Shown: positions 60,738-64,000 of the stretch, in pieces | Layout of the letters: each line of letters begins with the position of its first letter | Numbering within the stretch: position 1 is the stretch's first letter | From: Serratia ficaria | GTDB lineage: Bacteria > Pseudomonadota > Gammaproteobacteria > Enterobacterales > Enterobacteriaceae | DNA: 64,000 bases | Reading direction: 5' to 3' | Assembly (NCBI RefSeq): GCF_900187015.1 | Contig: NZ_LT906479.1 | Location: forward strand, 2,108,001-2,172,000 | Program-made: the position numbers and the translations under genes | The notes under the pieces: generated by a model | Databases searched by the model: none | What the model was told of the DNA's origin: nothing | The model's input: only the letters and a program-made list of their open reading frames with translations

Positions 60738-61328
60738 TCAGGCCTGCGCCTTGAAGCTGTGCAGGCGCTGAACGGTTTTTTCCAGCCCGTCCTTCATCAG
60801 CATTTCGGTGCAGCGCAGCGATTCGTCTATCGCTTCATCAATCATCTTCTGTTCGCTGGCCGGCGGTTTGCCGAGCACGAAGCCCACCACCTTGTTCTTA
60901 TCGCCCGGATGGCCGATGCCGATGCGCAGCCGGTAAAAGTTCGGGTTGTTGCCAAACTTGTTCTGAATGTCTTTCAGGCCGTTGTGGCCGCCGTTGCCGC
61001 CGCCGAGCTTGATCTTGGCCACGCCCGGCGGCAGGTCCAGCTCGTCATGCGCCACCAGGATTTCGTGCGGTTCGATGCGGTAGAAATTGGCCATCGCCAG
61101 CACCGCCTTGCCGCTCAGGTTCATAAAGGTGGTCGGCACCAGCAGGCGCACGTCGTTGCCCGCCAGGTTCAGCCGCGCGGTATAGCCGAAGAATTTGCTC
61201 TCTTCCTTCAACTGCTGGTTGTGGCGCCGGGCCAGTAGATCGACGTACCAGGCGCCGGCGTTGTGCCGCGTCTGGGCGTATTCCGCGCCCGGATTCGCCA
61301 GGCCGACTATCAATTTAATACTGCTCAC
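60738..61328 (-). CDS. pth: Peptidyl-tRNA hydrolase
   Basis: A 196-residue Pth. [22 protein letters not shown] with the catalytic His, the ATP-independent [13 protein letters not shown] and the [12 protein letters not shown] loop are family-defining. It releases tRNA from peptidyl-tRNA and is essential in enterobacteria. It is convergent with the SulP gene and divergent from ychH. Confidence 0.95.
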   Translation of the reverse strand: MSSIKLIVGLANPGAEYAQTRHNAGAWYVDLLARRHNQQLKEESKFFGYTARLNLAGNDVRLLVPTTFMNLSGKAVLAMANFYRIEPHEILVAHDELDLPPGVAKIKLGGGNGGHNGLKDIQNKFGNNPNFYRLRIGIGHPGDKNKVVGFVLGKPPASEQKMIDEAIDESLRCTEMLMKDGLEKTVQRLHSFKAQA

Positions 61329-61628
61329 TGGGAGATTCGCTATGATCGAGATAAGGGAAAGGGCAATAGTCTACCTGCCGGGGCCCGGAATGACAAAACC
61401 CTGATGCCGGATCGGCCTCTGCGGGAAAAGATGAATAATTCATTAGCTGAATAATTCAATTTGTCGGCTAACTGTCAGGATAGGGTTAAGAAGTGTCAAT
61501 CTTTCTTTACCATTTGTGATCGCCTCCGCAATCCCCTTGCCAGGGCAAGGACTATACTTGACTTATCAAAGTGGGTTAACAGTTTGCAGCGTTATCCCGG
61601 TTGGCACATGGCACTATGGAGGTGGCAT
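61329..61628. other. Divergent promoter region of pth and ychH
   Basis: A 300-bp spacer. It holds the palindromic TGAATAATTCA twice (61432-61442, 61448-61458), a likely regulator site. A TGTGA half-site with a weak second half (61514-61530) may be a CRP site, as ychH is CRP-linked in E. coli. Confidence 0.45.
61432..61458. repeat. Tandem palindromic repeat TGAATAATTCA
   Basis: Two copies separated by 5 bases. Each is a TGAAT/ATTCA palindrome with one central base. A third copy lies at 59161-59171, overlapping the SulP start codon. The half-sites resemble ArgR boxes, but the spacing is one base, not four. Confidence 0.6.
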
Positions 61629-61907
61629 ATGAAACGTAGAAACGCGGACAGAATGGGCAACTTTTTTATGGGGCTGGGGCTGGTCGTGATGGTCGGCGGG
61701 GTCGGATACTCCATTATCGCTGAAGTATCTCAGTTCAATTTACCCCAGTTTTTCGCGCATGGCGCGATCATGAGCATCTTCGTCGGCGCGCTGCTGTGGC
61801 TGGTTGGCGCACGTATCGGCGGGCGCGAACAGGTGGCGGATCGCTACTGGTGGGTAAAACACTTTGATAAACGCTGCCGAAACGATCAACATCGTTCGTC
61901 GCATTGA
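61629..61907 (+). CDS. ychH: YchH-family small membrane protein
   Basis: A 92-residue protein, start 61629 (MKRRNADRMGNFFMGLGLVVM) after GGAGGTGG. It has two hydrophobic helices (FFMGLGLVVMVGGVGYSII and AIMSIFVGALLWLVGARIGG). The sequence and its place next to pth match enterobacterial YchH, a stress-linked inner-membrane protein of unclear mechanism. Confidence 0.88.
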   Translation: MKRRNADRMGNFFMGLGLVVMVGGVGYSIIAEVSQFNLPQFFAHGAIMSIFVGALLWLVGARIGGREQVADRYWWVKHFDKRCRNDQHRSSH

Positions 61908-61991
61908 TTAAAAAATCGGAAGGGACCCGGCGGTACGGCAAAGGAGAACTGCCGCGTATTCAGGTTTAAGGTCATGTTTGACTACGAGTAG

Positions 61992-62026
61992 AAAACCCGT
62001 TGTTGCTCACGCGCCAACGGGTTTTT
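61992..62026. terminator. Bidirectional terminator between ychH and prs
   Basis: AAAACCCGTTG (61992-62002) pairs with CAACGGGTTTT (62015-62025), followed by T residues on both strands. It ends ychH and can back up prs. Confidence 0.85.
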
Positions 62027-62053
62027 CTTTATCTGCCGTCGAGCAAACGCCCC

Positions 62054-62082
62054 TTCCGGTACGGCAGGGCGCCGTACCGGAA
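62054..62082. repeat. 12-bp perfect hairpin just after prs
   Basis: TTCCGGTACGGC (62054-62065) and GCCGTACCGGAA (62071-62082) with a 5-base spacer, 10 bases beyond the prs stop. No T-run follows on either strand, so it may protect the prs mRNA 3' end more than terminate it. Confidence 0.65.
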
Positions 62083-62092
62083 AGGACGCGGA

Positions 62093-64000
<1,908 letters not shown>

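Overview
The window looks like a chromosome segment of an enterobacterium of the Serratia type. The evidence is a high overall GC content, enterobacterial prs/ispE/pth/ychF proteins at the right end, a YchH homologue, and many ABC, MFS and LysR genes in short operons. No rRNA, tRNA, CRISPR array, insertion sequence, integrase or prophage was found. The genus is an inference. Left part (1-13.9 kb): a LysR regulator diverges from a solitary 3-oxoadipate enol-lactonase (pcaD). Next come a DcuS/DcuR-type two-component pair, a class I (LsrF/DhnA-type) aldolase, and a divergent sugar ABC transporter with two paralogous binding proteins, the second placed after an intrinsic terminator. Then follow an orphan MetQ/NlpA lipoprotein, a small secreted protein, a UspA-family protein, an ArsR/SRPBCC pair with a palindromic operator, and a stand-alone ClpP. 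Region 13.9-23.5 kb is the most unusual part. After a broken SH3-domain gene and about 600 bases of very AT-rich DNA lie seven tightly packed genes on one strand: a luciferase-like flavin oxidoreductase, a cysteine hydrolase, a TrpD-like phosphoribosyltransferase with a changed acceptor pocket, a fusion of TrpF to a PRPP-dependent phosphoribosyltransferase, an MFS transporter, a UbiD-family decarboxylase and a complete urocanase. I know of no pathway that uses this set; it is the best candidate for an undescribed system. Region 23.6-34.9 kb is an organosulfur island: an SsuD-like monooxygenase, an SfnB-like flavoprotein, two binding proteins (one with a Tat signal), an ABC permease and ATPase, a class II aldolase, a LysR regulator, a cysteine-dioxygenase-type protein, a protein with four rhodanese domains and a third sulfonate-type binding protein. 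Region 35-41.5 kb holds an RND efflux pair behind a perfect 26-bp palindrome, a Bcr/CflA-type exporter and a small ABM-like protein. Region 41.7-46.1 kb is a LacI-regulated locus with a GH91 enzyme (inulin fructotransferase/difructose anhydride hydrolase family) lacking a signal peptide and a MelB-type symporter. The same 19-bp operator-like sequence lies on both sides. Region 46.6-57.5 kb has a DMT exporter and a 5-oxoprolinase-like (pxpBCA) locus with its own amino-acid ABC transporter, a LysR regulator, an SDR, an aminotransferase and a biotin-carrier-like protein that has lost the biotinylated lysine. From 57.7 kb to the right edge lies core housekeeping DNA: ychF, a SulP transporter with a candidate leader peptide, pth, ychH, prs and the incomplete ispE.
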